Shown here piece by piece: positions 5,919-6,457 of a stretch of 6,457 nucleotides of DNA (the first letter of the stretch is position 1; every line of letters begins with the position of its first letter). The notes below the pieces were generated by a model, which ran no database searches, had not been told where the DNA came from, and saw nothing but the letters and a program-made list of their open reading frames with translations. The position numbers and the translations under genes were made by a program. The DNA is from Gemmatimonadota bacterium (lineage in GTDB: Bacteria > Gemmatimonadota > Gemmatimonadetes > Palauibacterales > Palauibacteraceae), in assembly GCA_023554435.1 (NCBI GenBank), contig JAMJQV010000012.1, positions 1-6,457 on the forward strand, given 5' to 3'.

Positions 5919-6457
5919 CTACCGGTCAATGTGTAACACGCCGGCTCGGGCCGACGCTTTCAGGAATGCTTCAGGATCATCGTCCGGAATCTCGATCCCG
6001 GTCATGGCGCGGACGCGGCGAGCGGTCTCCCGCATGAACTCCTCGACCGATTGTGCGGGGTCCGCTGAACTCTCGCACATGGCCCGCACGATTCCCGTCC
6101 AGTCCATCCGCTGGCCCGTGGGAGCCATCTCCGGGTCGCCCCCAAAGAGATCCAACTGGTCGCGCGGCGCCAGGGATGGGGCCTCGAGTCCAGCGGCCTC
6201 CATCTCGACCTCGAGCAGGATGCGCTCTTCGGGCGTCGGATCCACGAACAGCTGATCCAGGCGCTGAAGATATGGATCCAGCTCTCTCGCTCCGTCCGTC
6301 ATCTCACGATAGGCCCGCACCAGCTCCACGAGCCGCCACACGCTTACAGGGTCCCACAGGTTGTCCAGCGGGATCCGATCCAGGTGATCCAACGCCTTCT
6401 CGGGCTCGCCGCCCTCATAGAACAGATTGGCCAGGAGAGAGCGAGCGTCGTGGTTCT
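5919..6457 (-). CDS. TPR-like helical protein, C-terminal part, cut by window edge
   Basis: The frame is open from the right edge to TAG at 5919-5921, giving 178 visible residues (first full codon at 6453-6455); the true start lies outside the window. The first visible residues, NHDARSLLANLFYEGGEPEK followed by ALDHLDRIP, fit the spacing of a tetratricopeptide repeat (small residue, L, F/Y, G, then A-L-L, ending in P), and a second helical pair, VWRLVELVRAYREM, follows. TPR arrays bind partner proteins. The remaining ~110 residues are acidic and helical, with LDLFGGDPEM and a tail ending AFLKASARAGVLHIDR that I cannot assign to a family. No membrane segment is visible in this part. A TTG at 6390-6392 could be read as a start but has no reason to be one, because the TPR pattern crosses it. 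The zinc-ribbon gene follows by about 40 bases, so the two are probably co-expressed. Confidence 0.8.
   Translation of the reverse strand, partial: NHDARSLLANLFYEGGEPEKALDHLDRIPLDNLWDPVSVWRLVELVRAYREMTDGARELDPYLQRLDQLFVDPTPEERILLEVEMEAAGLEAPSLAPRDQLDLFGGDPEMAPTGQRMDWTGIVRAMCESSADPAQSVEEFMRETARRVRAMTGIEIPDDDPEAFLKASARAGVLHIDR

Overview
The window looks like chromosome from a GC-rich bacterium with a Gram-negative-style envelope. It carries a c-type cytochrome lipoprotein with a lipobox, a stomatin-like membrane protein and acyl-CoA metabolism genes. Base composition and gene style would fit Gemmatimonadota or a related uncultivated phylum, but this is a guess because there is no rRNA or other marker gene. 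All eight supported genes lie on the minus strand, so the window reads right to left as transcribed. Both edges cut through genes. I see no mobile element, CRISPR array, tRNA or rRNA.

Right part (6457 to 4549): the C-terminal part of a TPR-like helical protein is followed by a protein ending in two four-cysteine zinc ribbons, then a single-haem cytochrome c lipoprotein. The gaps are 39 and 73 bases, so the three may be co-transcribed. A textbook intrinsic terminator (4549-4585) closes this group.

Middle (4504 to 2228): an NAD-type beta-decarboxylating dehydrogenase of the isopropylmalate/isocitrate dehydrogenase family is followed 18 bases later by a complete acetyl-CoA acetyltransferase-type thiolase. 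A long perfect hairpin (2180-2226) begins directly after the thiolase stop codon.

Left part (2063 to 1): a slipin/stomatin (SPFH) protein, then an unrecognised 283-residue protein with two membrane segments, then the N-terminal 60 residues of a 3-hydroxyacyl-CoA (3-hydroxybutyryl-CoA type) dehydrogenase with a clear Rossmann glycine motif. The gaps are 46 and 22 bases. Thiolase and 3-hydroxybutyryl-CoA dehydrogenase catalyse successive steps between acetyl-CoA, acetoacetyl-CoA and 3-hydroxybutyryl-CoA, so they probably serve one pathway (beta-oxidation or a C4 acyl-CoA/polyhydroxybutyrate route) even though the slipin pair sits between them.

Most of the window is ordinary metabolism. The parts least explained by known families are the two-membrane-segment protein paired with the slipin, the TPR plus zinc-ribbon pair, and the hairpin repeat after the thiolase. 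No clearly new multi-gene system is demonstrated.
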